Assembly (NCBI RefSeq): GCF_002119805.1
Contig: NZ_CP021059.1
Coordinates: 124,001 to 188,000, forward strand
Direction: 5' to 3'
From: Macrococcoides canis
Lineage (GTDB): Bacteria > Bacillota > Bacilli > Staphylococcales > Staphylococcaceae
Length of the DNA: 64,000 nucleotides
Shown: positions 43,201 through 50,904 of the stretch, piece by piece
How the letters are laid out: each line of letters begins with the position of its first letter
Numbering within the stretch: the stretch's first letter is position 1
Notes under the pieces: model-generated
The model's input: only the letters and a program-made list of their open reading frames with translations
The model's database searches: none
What the model was told of the DNA's origin: nothing
Translations under genes and position numbers: made by a program

Positions 43201-43622
43201 GCGATAACGATGGTAAAGATTCAGACGGAACAAGAGTATCAGTAACAGTAGGAGAAAAAGACGACTTAACAATCGACTCAGGATTCTATACACCTAAGAA
43301 AAATGAAGTTCCAGGAACACCGGTTCCAGGAAAAACTCCAAAAACACCAGAACAACCTGAAACTCCAAAAGCAAATGAATCGAAAGAAAATGTTACTAAA
43401 GAAACTCCAAAACAAGAATCAAACAAAACAGTAGTCACTCCTGCTCAAGAGCAAGAAGCTGCACCGACATCAACACCACAAGCTGAACCTAGCAAAAATA
43501 CAGGTGGATTCTTACCACTTACAGGTGAAGCATTAAATGATAATATCATCTTAATCGGATCGTTATTATTAATCGGTTTCTTATTCTTAATCTTCGGCGT
43601 TAAGAGAAGAAGAAATCAATAA
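40272..43622 (+). CDS. Thioester-domain LPxTG surface adhesin
   Basis: 1116 residues. A signal peptide (cut after AKA, about residue 34) leads to a thioester domain with C96 (IMYCIEPL) and Q156 (VTQAVIWA), the Cys-Gln pair that forms a covalent host-binding thioester in TED adhesins. A stalk of about 40 TTE(A/E/V)P units (residues 361-561) follows, then four SdrD-like B domains (about 562-1010) with KIGDYVWNDENRNGIQD calcium-loop motifs, a Pro/Lys/Glu-rich wall-spanning region and the sorting signal LPLTG (1081-1085), a hydrophobic helix and KRRRNQ. Sortase A would anchor it. It is monocistronic. Confidence 0.88.
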   Translation: MKNNTLFSIVLKVAIALLLFTTTLNPYLGGKAKAATEGDIVNISSISGPTFQNQNGTILALSGANLFNPEFYGPMGVSFGPATGFISDSVANIMYCIEPLVHENGANTGLITNQSAYGQYSDTQKEYIRLALNYGFYSENKQFSTYEEEYQFAVTQAVIWAITTGNFENPTAFRNYVFGYDGVMTNDPAYSSKVSTSIGSEYLRVSGVLDAVTKTDAGATDHFERIYAYAENLRNDILSHSTQPSFIGTDNEMTYDPATKQYTVTLTDTNNVIGNYDITYPTGVTGTISGNQLTITSDQPIDMTKISMTLNISDTSSFDSSVPFVDGSLFVAAESDGQDQAYVNKAEPKEYTFNVFATATTPTTEAPTTEAPTTEAPTTEAPTTEAPTTEAPTTEVPTTEAPTTEVPTTEAPTTEVPTTEAPTTEAPTTEAPTTEAPTTEAPTTEAPTTEAPTTEAPTTEAPTTEAPTTEAPTTEEPTTEAPTTEEPTTEAPTTEEPTTEAPTTEAPTTEEPTTEAPTTEAPTTEEPTTEVPTTEEPTTEVPTTEEPTTEEPTTEEPTTEAPCVKIGDYVWNDENRNGIQDEGEQPIAGVTVTLEDENGKVIATTTTDENGYYAFECVEPGKYVVNFETPEGMTPTVKNEGDNDGKDSDGTRVPVTVGEEDDLTIDSGFYETPDLGNYVWVDADKDGQQDENEEPVSGVTVTLKDDTGKVIATTTTDETGHYIFEDLEDGTYTVEFTVPEGYEVTPVTSNEENVDGNSNKAVTPATIDGEDNMTIDLGLVVSEKPCVKIGDYVWNDENRNGIQDKGEQPIAGVTVTLEDENGKVIETTTTDENGYYVFECVEPGKYVVNFETPEGMTPTVKNEGDNDGKDSDGTRVPVTVGEKDDLTIDSGFYTPEKPCVKIGDYVWNDENRNGIQDKGEQPIAGVTVTLEDENGKVIATTTTDENGYYVFECVEPGKYVVNFETPEGMTPTVKNEGDNDGKDSDGTRVSVTVGEKDDLTIDSGFYTPKKNEVPGTPVPGKTPKTPEQPETPKANESKENVTKETPKQESNKTVVTPAQEQEAAPTSTPQAEPSKNTGGFLPLTGEALNDNIILIGSLLLIGFLFLIFGVKRRRNQ
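41353..41957 (+). repeat. 15-bp tandem repeats (TTEAP stalk)
   Basis: About 40 copies of a 15-base unit of the form CCAACAACAGAAGCA encode TTE(A/E/V)P. Synonymous and A/E/V differences form higher-order blocks, so copy number probably varies between strains by slippage or recombination. Confidence 0.9.
41955..43298 (+). repeat. Four B-domain repeats (about 110 residues)
   Basis: Repeats 1, 3 and 4 (about 41955-42287, 42623-42957, 42962-43297) are nearly identical at the base level. Repeat 2 is divergent. The near-identity indicates recent duplication or gene conversion. Confidence 0.85.
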
Positions 43623-43635
43623 TTGTTAAAAGAAC

Positions 43636-43681
43636 TATCACAAAGAAGATCAGTCATTACTTGGCTGATCTTCTTTTTTTA
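43636..43681 (+). terminator. Rho-independent terminator of the adhesin
   Basis: AAAGAAGATCAG pairs with CTGATCTTCTTT and is followed by a T run. Confidence 0.9.
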
Positions 43682-43731
43682 TTATTCTGTAGAGCTTTTG
43701 ACTTTATTTTATAATAATTAGTTACTCAATA

Positions 43732-43772
43732 AAAAAGAAGGATAAATGCAAAATCATTTTGCACTTATCCTG
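43732..43772 (-). terminator. Terminator of the GSP26-like gene
   Basis: AGGATAAATGCAAAA pairs with TTTTGCACTTATCCT (one mismatch), with a T run on the minus strand. Confidence 0.8.
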
Positions 43773-43809
43773 CTTTATTATAGAGAATGATTATTGGTTA
43801 TGATATTTA

Positions 43810-44292
43810 CTATTTTAAATCTAAAGATTCATTAATTGAACTGTCTTCGCTACTTCCCTTATCATTAGAAACTAATGATTTAATACCTTCAACAACTGTT
43901 TTCACTTTATCATCTGTTGCCCAGTATTCTGCAGATTCAGGAACAACTTTAATGAGCACGACATTTGGATCTTCAGGTTTTGTGCTTAAGAATGCTTCGA
44001 TTCCTTTATTCCAGTATTCTTTAATTTTCTCATTATCATTAACGATTGAAGCATTCCCAGCAATAGATACAAATCCCTTTTTAGTGAATGCTAAGTTTAC
44101 ACGATTATCGTTTTCTATTTCTTCTGTTTTTTCAGTACGAGTAGACATAAACCATATGTTGCCACTAGCATCAACTTCTTGATAGCTCATTGGTCGTGAA
44201 ACGAGTTTATTATCCTGAATTGTTGTCATCATTGCAATATCATTTTTTTCTATTAATTCAAATAACTTATTATAGTTTTCTTTTTGATTCAT
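43810..44292 (-). CDS. General-stress protein 26-like (PNPOx fold)
   Basis: 160 residues of the pyridoxamine-phosphate-oxidase-like split-barrel family (YdaG/GSP26): LFELIEKNDIAMMTTIQDNKL and IWFMSTRTEKTEEIENDNRVNLAF carry the FMN or cofactor-binding strands. The enzymatic role is unknown; relatives are general-stress proteins that may bind FMN, F420 or heme. The C-terminus is Ser/Glu/Asp-rich and disordered. The promoter region contains the palindrome TACATATTTATGTA (44331-44344). Confidence 0.82.
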   Translation of the reverse strand: MNQKENYNKLFELIEKNDIAMMTTIQDNKLVSRPMSYQEVDASGNIWFMSTRTEKTEEIENDNRVNLAFTKKGFVSIAGNASIVNDNEKIKEYWNKGIEAFLSTKPEDPNVVLIKVVPESAEYWATDDKVKTVVEGIKSLVSNDKGSSEDSSINESLDLK

Positions 44293-44367
44293 ATTATCGC
44301 CTCCATATTCTTTATATATTATAATTACCCTACATATTTATGTATTATGCATAGAAAGAGGTTAAGT

Positions 44368-44538
44368 ATGGAAAGAGAGTTTGTAACGATTGATGAAATT
44401 ATTGAGATGGGAGTACCTTATCGATTGTTTTCGATCTGGATGACAAATGGGTTAATTGACATTGCCTATCAATCAAAGAAAGAACGTTTCTTTTGGAAGA
44501 AAGATATAGAAAATTTGATAGAAAAATTTATAAACTAA
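44368..44538 (+). CDS. Small unknown protein (56 aa)
   Basis: A 56-residue protein, MEREFVTIDEIIEMGVPYRL..., starting at the ATG at 44368 with an AGAGG ribosome site; a longer in-frame reading has no ribosome site. The pattern (FVTIDEIIEMGVPYRLFSIWM, then KKERFFWKKDIENLIEKF) resembles a short MerR- or excisionase-like helix-turn-helix. No known family was recognised and no neighbouring phage gene was seen. Confidence 0.5.
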   Translation: MEREFVTIDEIIEMGVPYRLFSIWMTNGLIDIAYQSKKERFFWKKDIENLIEKFIN

Positions 44539-44638
44539 ATATTCAGAATTATCTATAAATATCTATTGCCATACATCTTTAGTGAATATATAATTAATAA
44601 GTGTATCGCTTCACTATTATATTTAAGGGGATGGATGT

Positions 44639-46213
44639 ATGGAAGGGATTGTAAGCTTTTTAAACGAAATTGTATGGAGTAAACCATTAGTCTATGGATT
44701 GTTATTGACAGGTATATTATTTTCTTTAATGATGAAGTTCTTCCAGGTGAGGCATCTAAAGGAAATGATTCGACTAATGTTTCAAGGGGAGAAGTCGCCT
44801 ACAGGGATTTCTAGTTTCCAGGCAATTGCTTTATCGCTTGCTGGACGTGTAGGGACGGGTAACATCGTCGGAGTTTCAACAGCGATTTATATCGGTGGTC
44901 CAGGTGCTGTATTCTGGATGTGGATGACTGCATTTTTAGGTGCGAGTTCAGCTTTTATCGAATCTACTTTAGCACAGATTTATAAGAAAGAGATTAACGG
45001 TGAGTACCGTGGGGGTCCTGCATATTATATTGAAGCAGGAATGAAGGGCGGATTTGCGAAAGGTTATGCCATTTTATTCGCAGTACTGGCAATATTATCA
45101 ACAGCATTATTATTACCGGGTATTCAGTCTAATGCTATTGCAAGTTCAATGAAGAATGCATTTGGAATCGAAGGATGGATTATTGGTATCGCACTTGCAG
45201 TGATATTAGCGATGATTATCTTCGGAGGGGTACGCTGGATTGCTAATGTAGCGACTGCAGTAGTTCCGTTTATGGCAATTTTGTATATTTTATTAGCGGT
45301 TGTTATTATTGTTCTTAATATTGATAAGGTTCCTGGTTTATTTGCATTAATATTCAAATCAGCATTCAATATGGAATCAGCGTTTGGTGGGATTCTTGGT
45401 GCAATGATTGAAATCGGTGTTAAACGTGGGCTTTATTCTAATGAAGCTGGTCAAGGTACAGGTCCTCACCCAGCAGCAGCAGCAGAAGTATCACATCCTG
45501 CTAAACAAGGATTAGTTCAGGCTTTCTCGGTGTATGTTGATACGTTATTTGTATGTACAGCAACAGCTTTAATTATTTTATTATCAGGTACATTCAATAC
45601 AACTGACGGTACGATGAATGGAGATAAGCCGAATTTAATCAAAGATGGCGGCATATATGCGCTTAATGCAGATGGAGAGAAAGATTATTCTGGAACAGCA
45701 ATGTATGTTCAAGCAGGTATTGATAAAGCATTCCATGGAAGTGGTTATCAGTTTGATCCAACGTATTCTGGATTAGGTTCATACTTTGTTGCGATTGCAT
45801 TGTTCTTCTTTGCATTTACAACGATTCTTGCATATGCATATATTGCTGAAACAAACGTTTCTTATTTAATGAAAAATAGCAGTGTTTCAATGAATAAATT
45901 ATTAATAAATGTAATGCGTGTAATTCTAGTAGGTGCTACGTTCTATGGCGCAATTAAAACAGCAGATGTGGCATGGGCGATGGGGGACCTTGGTGTAGGA
46001 TTAATGGCTTGGTGTAACATCATCGCAATCTGGATCCTGCATAAACCAGCATTACGTGCATTGAAAGACTTTGAAAGACAGAAGAAGGAAAAAGGATCAG
46101 GACGCTATGCAGTGTATCATCCAGATCCAAATGAATTGCCAAATGCGACATTCTGGACAGTAGATTATCCGGAACGTTTAAGAAAAGAACACTTTGATGA
46201 AAAAGCGCATTAA
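44639..46213 (+). CDS. alsT: AGCS-type Na+:alanine symporter
   Basis: A 524-residue sodium:alanine/glycine symporter of the AGCS family. It shows the family signatures SLAGRVGTGNIVGVSTAIYIGGPGAVFWMW and SNEAGQGTGPHPAAAAEVSHP. It imports alanine, glycine or glutamine with sodium. The C-terminal tail (about residues 470-524) is hydrophilic. AAGGGGA lies before the ATG. It is monocistronic and followed by a strong terminator. The exact substrate is not decided by the sequence. Confidence 0.88.
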   Translation: MEGIVSFLNEIVWSKPLVYGLLLTGILFSLMMKFFQVRHLKEMIRLMFQGEKSPTGISSFQAIALSLAGRVGTGNIVGVSTAIYIGGPGAVFWMWMTAFLGASSAFIESTLAQIYKKEINGEYRGGPAYYIEAGMKGGFAKGYAILFAVLAILSTALLLPGIQSNAIASSMKNAFGIEGWIIGIALAVILAMIIFGGVRWIANVATAVVPFMAILYILLAVVIIVLNIDKVPGLFALIFKSAFNMESAFGGILGAMIEIGVKRGLYSNEAGQGTGPHPAAAAEVSHPAKQGLVQAFSVYVDTLFVCTATALIILLSGTFNTTDGTMNGDKPNLIKDGGIYALNADGEKDYSGTAMYVQAGIDKAFHGSGYQFDPTYSGLGSYFVAIALFFFAFTTILAYAYIAETNVSYLMKNSSVSMNKLLINVMRVILVGATFYGAIKTADVAWAMGDLGVGLMAWCNIIAIWILHKPALRALKDFERQKKEKGSGRYAVYHPDPNELPNATFWTVDYPERLRKEHFDEKAH

Positions 46214-46214
46214 A

Positions 46215-46246
46215 CAAAAAAGACAGCCATCGCTGTCTTTTTTGTG
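46215..46246 (+). terminator. Rho-independent terminator
   Basis: AAAAAAGACAGC-CATC-GCTGTCTTTTTT ends the alsT gene. Confidence 0.92.
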
Positions 46247-46288
46247 CTTAATATTTTATTTTATTATGAGTGATAAGGGGATGTAAAA

Positions 46289-46996
46289 ATGACCTTTGAA
46301 GAAGTAATGGCAGAACTTGAATCTCTAGGTAAAGAACGTATGAAGAAAATATATATGGGTAATGGCGCAAAAGAACCTTTATTCGGTGTAGCAACGGGTG
46401 CAATGAAGCCAATGCGTAAAATAATCAAGAAAGATCAGGAGCTTGCAGATAAGCTATATGCGACTGGTAACTATGATGCAATGTATTTCGCAGGTGTAAT
46501 TGCAGATCCCAATGCTATGACAGAAGAAGATTATGAGCGATGGATAGAAGGTGCCTACTTCTATATGTTGTCTGATTATGTGGTAGCAGTTACGTTATCT
46601 GAAGCGGACATTGCCCAGCAAGTTGCAGATAAATGGATTGATTCTGGAGAGGATTTAAAGATGAGTGCCGGCTGGAACTGCTATTGCTGGTTACTTGGAC
46701 ATAAAAAAGATAATGTATTCGATACTGAAAAATTAAGTAAGATGTTAGATCGTGCAGAGAAAGAAATACATACTGCACCTAATAGAACGAAAGTAAGCAT
46801 GGGTAACTTTATTCAATGCGTGGCAATTTCATATGTTGCATTACATGACAAAGCGACAGCAGTAGCACGCACAGTTGGTTCAATACCCTTTAACCGAGAG
46901 AATAAGCCGGATGGAGAAGTAAAGCCTATAGAGACGATTGAGAAAGCGATAGAGAAAGAGAGAATTGGTTTTAAACGTAAATATGTGCGCTGTTAA
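46289..46996 (+). CDS. DNA alkylation repair protein (AlkD-like)
   Basis: 235 residues with the alkylation-repair HEAT-like architecture: MTFEEVMAELESLGKERMKKIYM, FGVATGAMKPMRKI and LSDYVVAVTLSEADIAQQVADKWI. AlkD-type glycosylases remove N3- and N7-alkylated purines without flipping the base. The C-terminus contains a short PFNRENKPDGEVKPIETIE stretch and ends KYVRC. AAGGGGATG precedes the ATG. It is transcribed alone. Confidence 0.8.
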   Translation: MTFEEVMAELESLGKERMKKIYMGNGAKEPLFGVATGAMKPMRKIIKKDQELADKLYATGNYDAMYFAGVIADPNAMTEEDYERWIEGAYFYMLSDYVVAVTLSEADIAQQVADKWIDSGEDLKMSAGWNCYCWLLGHKKDNVFDTEKLSKMLDRAEKEIHTAPNRTKVSMGNFIQCVAISYVALHDKATAVARTVGSIPFNRENKPDGEVKPIETIEKAIEKERIGFKRKYVRC

Positions 46997-47035
46997 AATT
47001 TAGAGTAAATAATAGAGAAAATTTTATTTTAAAAA

Positions 47036-47064
47036 TTGACAATATTCTGACAAATTAATAAAAT
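47036..47064 (+). promoter_or_regulatory. Promoter of the DUF485-actP operon
   Basis: -35 TTGACA (47036-47041), a 17-base spacer and -10 TAAAAT (47059-47064). Confidence 0.75.
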
Positions 47065-47110
47065 GAAACTTAGGAGGAATTTTTACACGACAAAAAGGGG
47101 AGATGATTTC

Positions 47111-47422
47111 ATGAATCAACAGGATTATAACAAAATTGCAGCATCGAAAGATTTCAATGATTTAGTTGCAGCGAGAAAAAAGTTTATTTTTCCAATTACG
47201 TTGTTCTTTATCGTTGCTACATTGCTCTTTCCAATTCTCACAGGTTATACTACGATTTTAAATAATATTGCTTTCTGGAATATTTCTTGGGCATGGATTT
47301 ATGCATTCTTATTATTTGTGATGGTCTGGACATTAGTCACAATTTATATGAGTAAAGCGAAGCAGTTCGATGCTGTAAGTGAGCGAATCATTAATGAGTA
47401 TAAAAGGGGGTCTCGCTCATGA
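47111..47422 (+). CDS. DUF485 membrane protein (YwcB/YjcH-like)
   Basis: A 103-residue protein with two helices: NDLVAARKKFIFPITLFFIVAT then FWNISWAWIYAFLLFVMVWTLVTIYM. DUF485 proteins are the small partner of acetate permease ActP in many bacteria. The ATG at 47111 has AAGGGGAG before it; an upstream in-frame ATG lacks a suitable ribosome site. Its TGA overlaps the ATG of actP by four bases, so they are translationally coupled. Confidence 0.82.
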   Translation: MNQQDYNKIAASKDFNDLVAARKKFIFPITLFFIVATLLFPILTGYTTILNNIAFWNISWAWIYAFLLFVMVWTLVTIYMSKAKQFDAVSERIINEYKRGSRS

Positions 47423-48966
47423 ATATGACTGTTATTATGATGTTTTTATTTTTTGTAAGTTTAACGCTACTTATTACATACTTTGCTTCTAAAAGAACGA
47501 ATTCTGCTGAAGATTTTTATACAGCCGGTGGAGGTTTAACAGGTTGGCAAAATGGTTTAGCGATTGCAGGAGATTATTTATCGGCAGCATCATTTTTAGG
47601 TATTGCTGGAGCTATCGCACTTTGGGGATTCGATGGTTTCTTTTATAGTATTGGATATTTAACGGCGTATTTAATTGTATTATACATCGTTGCTGAACCA
47701 TTAAGAAATTTAGGGAAATATACTTTAGCAGATATGATCGCAGCACGTTTTGAACTGAAGAAAGTACGTGCGATGGCTGCAGTTTCGTCAATCACAATTG
47801 TAATATTTTATATGTTAGCACAGCTTGTAGGTGCTGGTGCACTAATTCAGCTGTTATTTAATATTCCATATACTTGGGCGGTTATTATTGTCGGTATTAT
47901 GATGACAGTTTATGTTTTGTTTGGCGGGATGACAGCTACAAGCTGGGTTCAGATGGTCAAAGCAGTTTTATTGATGGTTGGAACGATTATTATTTCTTTT
48001 CTTGTATTAAAGCATTTTAACTTTAGTATTGCCAACATGTTTGGTGCGATGAAATCTATTGATGCGCCTGAACTTAAGAGTGACTATATTAATCCAGGTT
48101 CACAAGGGAAATCGCCATTAGATAATATCTCTTTAATTGTTGCTTTATTATTTGGGACAGCCGGATTACCTCATATTCTAATGCGTTTCTTCACGGTAAG
48201 TGATGCAAAGACTGCACGATCATCCGTGATGTGGGCAACATGGATTATTGGTATTTTTTACATACTCACAATATTTTTAGGGTTCGGGGCAGCAAGCTTG
48301 TTAACACGTGAAGAAATTATTACAGCAAATCCTGCTGGAAATATGGCTGCACCACTTCTAGCAGATAGGCTAGGCGGAGATATACTCATGTCGTTTGTAT
48401 GTGCCGTTGCTTTTGCAACAATTCTTGCAGTAGTCGCAGGGCTTGTATTATCAGGAGCTTCTGCTTTTGCACATGATATTTATGGCGAAATCATTAAGAA
48501 AGGTAATATATCAGAACGTGAACAGATGAAAGCAGCAAAAATAGCTTCTTTAGCTGTATCTGTATTATCAATATTACTTACATTGTTTGCCCAAAATATG
48601 AATGTCGCGTTCTTAGTATCATTAGCATTCTGTGTAGCAGCGAGTGCAAACTTACCGGTAATCGTATTTACGATTTTCTGGAAGCGATTTAATACACAAG
48701 GCGCTATTGCTGGACTCTTAACAGGGTTAATAACATCGTTAGTGCTTGTAATATTAAGCCCGAATGTTATGAATCCGGAAGGTACAGCATTTATTACAGC
48801 GAACCCAATCTTCCCATTAGCGAATCCTGCAATTATATCTGTACCTGCAGGATTTATAGGTGCATTCTTAGGAACGTATTTAGGGAAAGCTGAATCTGAA
48901 GATAAGTTTAGAGAAGTTGAAGTGAAGTCTGTGACAGGTATCGCTCATTCTGAAGTAACACATTAG
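47419..48966 (+). CDS. actP: Acetate/cation symporter ActP-like
   Basis: 515 residues, 13 predicted helices, of the sodium:solute symporter family in the acetate permease branch: FYTAGGGLTGWQNGLAIAGD (helix 1 loop), TLADMIAARFEL and MKAVLLMVGTIIISFLVL. It takes up acetate or other short carboxylates with a cation. Its partner DUF485 gene precedes it. In this window it could recover the acetate made by the CidC-type pyruvate oxidase. A repeat array follows the stop. Confidence 0.85.
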   Translation: MNMTVIMMFLFFVSLTLLITYFASKRTNSAEDFYTAGGGLTGWQNGLAIAGDYLSAASFLGIAGAIALWGFDGFFYSIGYLTAYLIVLYIVAEPLRNLGKYTLADMIAARFELKKVRAMAAVSSITIVIFYMLAQLVGAGALIQLLFNIPYTWAVIIVGIMMTVYVLFGGMTATSWVQMVKAVLLMVGTIIISFLVLKHFNFSIANMFGAMKSIDAPELKSDYINPGSQGKSPLDNISLIVALLFGTAGLPHILMRFFTVSDAKTARSSVMWATWIIGIFYILTIFLGFGAASLLTREEIITANPAGNMAAPLLADRLGGDILMSFVCAVAFATILAVVAGLVLSGASAFAHDIYGEIIKKGNISEREQMKAAKIASLAVSVLSILLTLFAQNMNVAFLVSLAFCVAASANLPVIVFTIFWKRFNTQGAIAGLLTGLITSLVLVILSPNVMNPEGTAFITANPIFPLANPAIISVPAGFIGAFLGTYLGKAESEDKFREVEVKSVTGIAHSEVTH

Positions 48967-49124
48967 AGGTGAAATTGGCGTCGTGCCAATTTCGCGAGAG
49001 AAAACAGAGGTGAGATTGGCGTTGTGCCAATTTCGCGAGAGAAAACAGAGGTGAAATTGTCGCCGTGCCAATTTCGCGAGAGAAAAAAAGGGTGAAATTG
49101 GCGTCGTGCCAATTTCACCCTCAA
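48966..49124. repeat. 41-bp tandem palindromic repeats
   Basis: Three full 41-base units (starting 48966, 49007, 49048), then a shorter fourth one (from 49089). Each contains the dyad GAAATTGGC-N5-GCCAATTTC followed by GCGAGAGAAAACA; substitutions between copies are few. The fourth unit extends the dyad to GGGTGAAATTGGC pairing with GCCAATTTCACCC and works as the terminator of actP and of the convergent hrtA. No spacers of variable sequence exist, so it is not CRISPR. Confidence 0.85.
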
Positions 49125-49129
49125 ATATT

Positions 49130-49801
49130 TTATCTTTCTTTTACTAAATTGCCGCCTTCTAATCTTAAGATATGATCTGCATATTTAAATATACGTTCGT
49201 CATGCGTAATAATAATGCACGAACTGTTATTCTCTTTTACACGTTCTCTAATGACTTCAACAACTTGAACTGCGCGTTCAAAGTCTAAGCTCGCAGTCGG
49301 TTCGTCTGCAAGTATTAAGGAAGGGTGGTTCATAAAAGCTCGTGCGATAGCCACACGTTGCTTTTCACCTCCGGATAAGCTATTTGGATATACTTTCGCA
49401 CGATGTGATAATCCGAATGTATCAAGTAAATCATCAGCTTTCTTGCTTGCTGCGTGTTTGTCCATGCCGTTTTCGAGTGCGACATGCAGCAGTTGTTCTT
49501 TCACATTTACAAATGGTATAAGATGAGATGCCTGAAAGATAAAACCGATGTCATCCAGACGCATTTTAGTGATATCACTCTTAGATAAGTTAGATAGTGA
49601 TTTGCCATTAATAATAACTTCTCCACTTGTGGGCTGGAGCAATGCTCCGATAATCGTAAGTAATGTACTTTTACCAGAACCTGATGGACCATACAGACAT
49701 ATAACTTCTCCATCATTTACTGTAAAGTTGATATCTTTTAATACTTCTGTTGTTGTGTCTCCTTGTTTAAAGGATTTTGATATATGTTTTACTTCTATCA
49801 T
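49130..49801 (-). CDS. hrtA: Heme-stress ABC exporter ATPase HrtA
   Basis: A 223-residue MacB-type ABC ATPase: Walker A LYGPSGSGKSTLL, signature LSGGEKQRVAIARAFM, Walker B LILADEPTASLD. With HrtB it exports toxic heme or heme-damage products. Staphylococcal HrtA has 221 residues. It follows hrtB by two bases and shares the HssR-controlled promoter. Confidence rests on the adjacent hssRS genes and HssR box. Confidence 0.92.
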   Translation of the reverse strand: MIEVKHISKSFKQGDTTTEVLKDINFTVNDGEVICLYGPSGSGKSTLLTIIGALLQPTSGEVIINGKSLSNLSKSDITKMRLDDIGFIFQASHLIPFVNVKEQLLHVALENGMDKHAASKKADDLLDTFGLSHRAKVYPNSLSGGEKQRVAIARAFMNHPSLILADEPTASLDFERAVQVVEVIRERVKENNSSCIIITHDERIFKYADHILRLEGGNLVKER

Positions 49802-49803
49802 TA

Positions 49804-50826
49804 TTATTCTCCTCCGATTGCTTGAATAGGATCGATTTTTAAGACTTTGTAGATTGATAGCAACACACCGATTAATGCTACAAGTAAGAATAACCCGATT
49901 AATAAAATAATTAAGTTAGGGTTTAAGAAAAATGGCATGGTTGCAGGTAAATTCATATTGATAATATATATGACACCAATACTTAACAATACACTTACCA
50001 TAACGATGAGAATCACTTCCTGCATCAGTTTAAAGATAAGTTTTCTGTTACTTGTTCCAATAGCTTTTAAAATTCCATACTCTGTCGTTTTTTGTATAGT
50101 AATAACATAGAAGAACACAGTAATTACAATTGCTGAAATCAAGAATAAGAATATTACCATTAAGTTTAAAGGCATTTGTTCTGCTTCATAACTTGGTATA
50201 CCTTTCATTGCTTTGTCAGGTGTAATCAGTTTAGAATCATCTAATTCATCATTTAATGCATTAATATCTGCTTTAGACATTGATTTGAGGATTCCAGCAT
50301 TCGCTGGCATATCTTTAAAATAGTTATCATATGTTTCTTGTGAAACAAGTCCAACTGGCATATGGGCAAACATTTGATGACGTGTAAATGTTGAGATTGT
50401 TAAGTCAGTGTCTTTATCTTTAACATTCAGTTTATCCCCGACAGTAAATACTTTAGATGTATGAGAATCAAGATTTACTTTGTTTTCTGAAGGTAACTTC
50501 ATATAATCTTCAGAAACCGTTGCAAGTAAGAATTTCTCGTTTTGCTGCACTTTAACAGGCTGCAATTTTAATAATGGTATATTATTGTCTTCTAAAACTT
50601 TCTGATCATGTTTGGATAATGGTGTATTCATCAAGTTATTATCTGCATCTTTTGAAATAACATAATGACTTGCATCCATCTGCTCGATGAATGATACGTT
50701 ATCTTTTCCGAGTCCTTGTGCTAAACTAGATACAAATAATACTAAGAATGAGAGTAAGAAGATGATTGCTGCAATCAGCAAGTATTTAACTTTATAATAT
50801 TTAATTTCTTTTAGTGCTAAATTCAT
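49804..50826 (-). CDS. hrtB: Heme-stress ABC permease HrtB
   Basis: 340 residues with a MacB-like topology: one N-terminal helix (KVKYLLIAAIIFLLSFLVLF), a large extracytoplasmic domain (about residues 45-220) and three C-terminal helices around TTEYGILKAIGTSNRKLIFK. It is the permease of the HrtAB heme-tolerance exporter. The ATG ending at 50826 starts MNLALKEIKYYKVKY, the typical HrtB N-terminus, with an AAAGGTTGATCA site; a longer reading frame lacks one. Confidence 0.92.
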   Translation of the reverse strand: MNLALKEIKYYKVKYLLIAAIIFLLSFLVLFVSSLAQGLGKDNVSFIEQMDASHYVISKDADNNLMNTPLSKHDQKVLEDNNIPLLKLQPVKVQQNEKFLLATVSEDYMKLPSENKVNLDSHTSKVFTVGDKLNVKDKDTDLTISTFTRHQMFAHMPVGLVSQETYDNYFKDMPANAGILKSMSKADINALNDELDDSKLITPDKAMKGIPSYEAEQMPLNLMVIFLFLISAIVITVFFYVITIQKTTEYGILKAIGTSNRKLIFKLMQEVILIVMVSVLLSIGVIYIINMNLPATMPFFLNPNLIILLIGLFLLVALIGVLLSIYKVLKIDPIQAIGGE

Positions 50827-50872
50827 ATTGATCAACCTTTCGTCTTGTTTATAATACATATATTAATGGTTC

Positions 50873-50892
50873 AATATGAACGGAATATGAAC
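50873..50892 (-). promoter_or_regulatory. HssR operator (perfect direct repeat)
   Basis: On the minus strand two GTTCATATT copies are separated by two bases, exactly the direct repeat reported as the HssR box before staphylococcal hrtAB. It lies 47 bases upstream of the hrtB start and only 12 bases before the hssR ATG. Confidence 0.88.
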
Positions 50893-50904
50893 GGAGGCCA
50901 TTTG

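Noticed and set aside
44368-44538. Excisionase-type gene marking an integrated element
   Set aside because: The small HTH-like protein has no integrase, repeats or phage genes nearby.
48966-49124. CRISPR-like array
   Set aside because: The repeats are contiguous without variable spacers and no cas genes are near; each unit is a palindrome related to a terminator.
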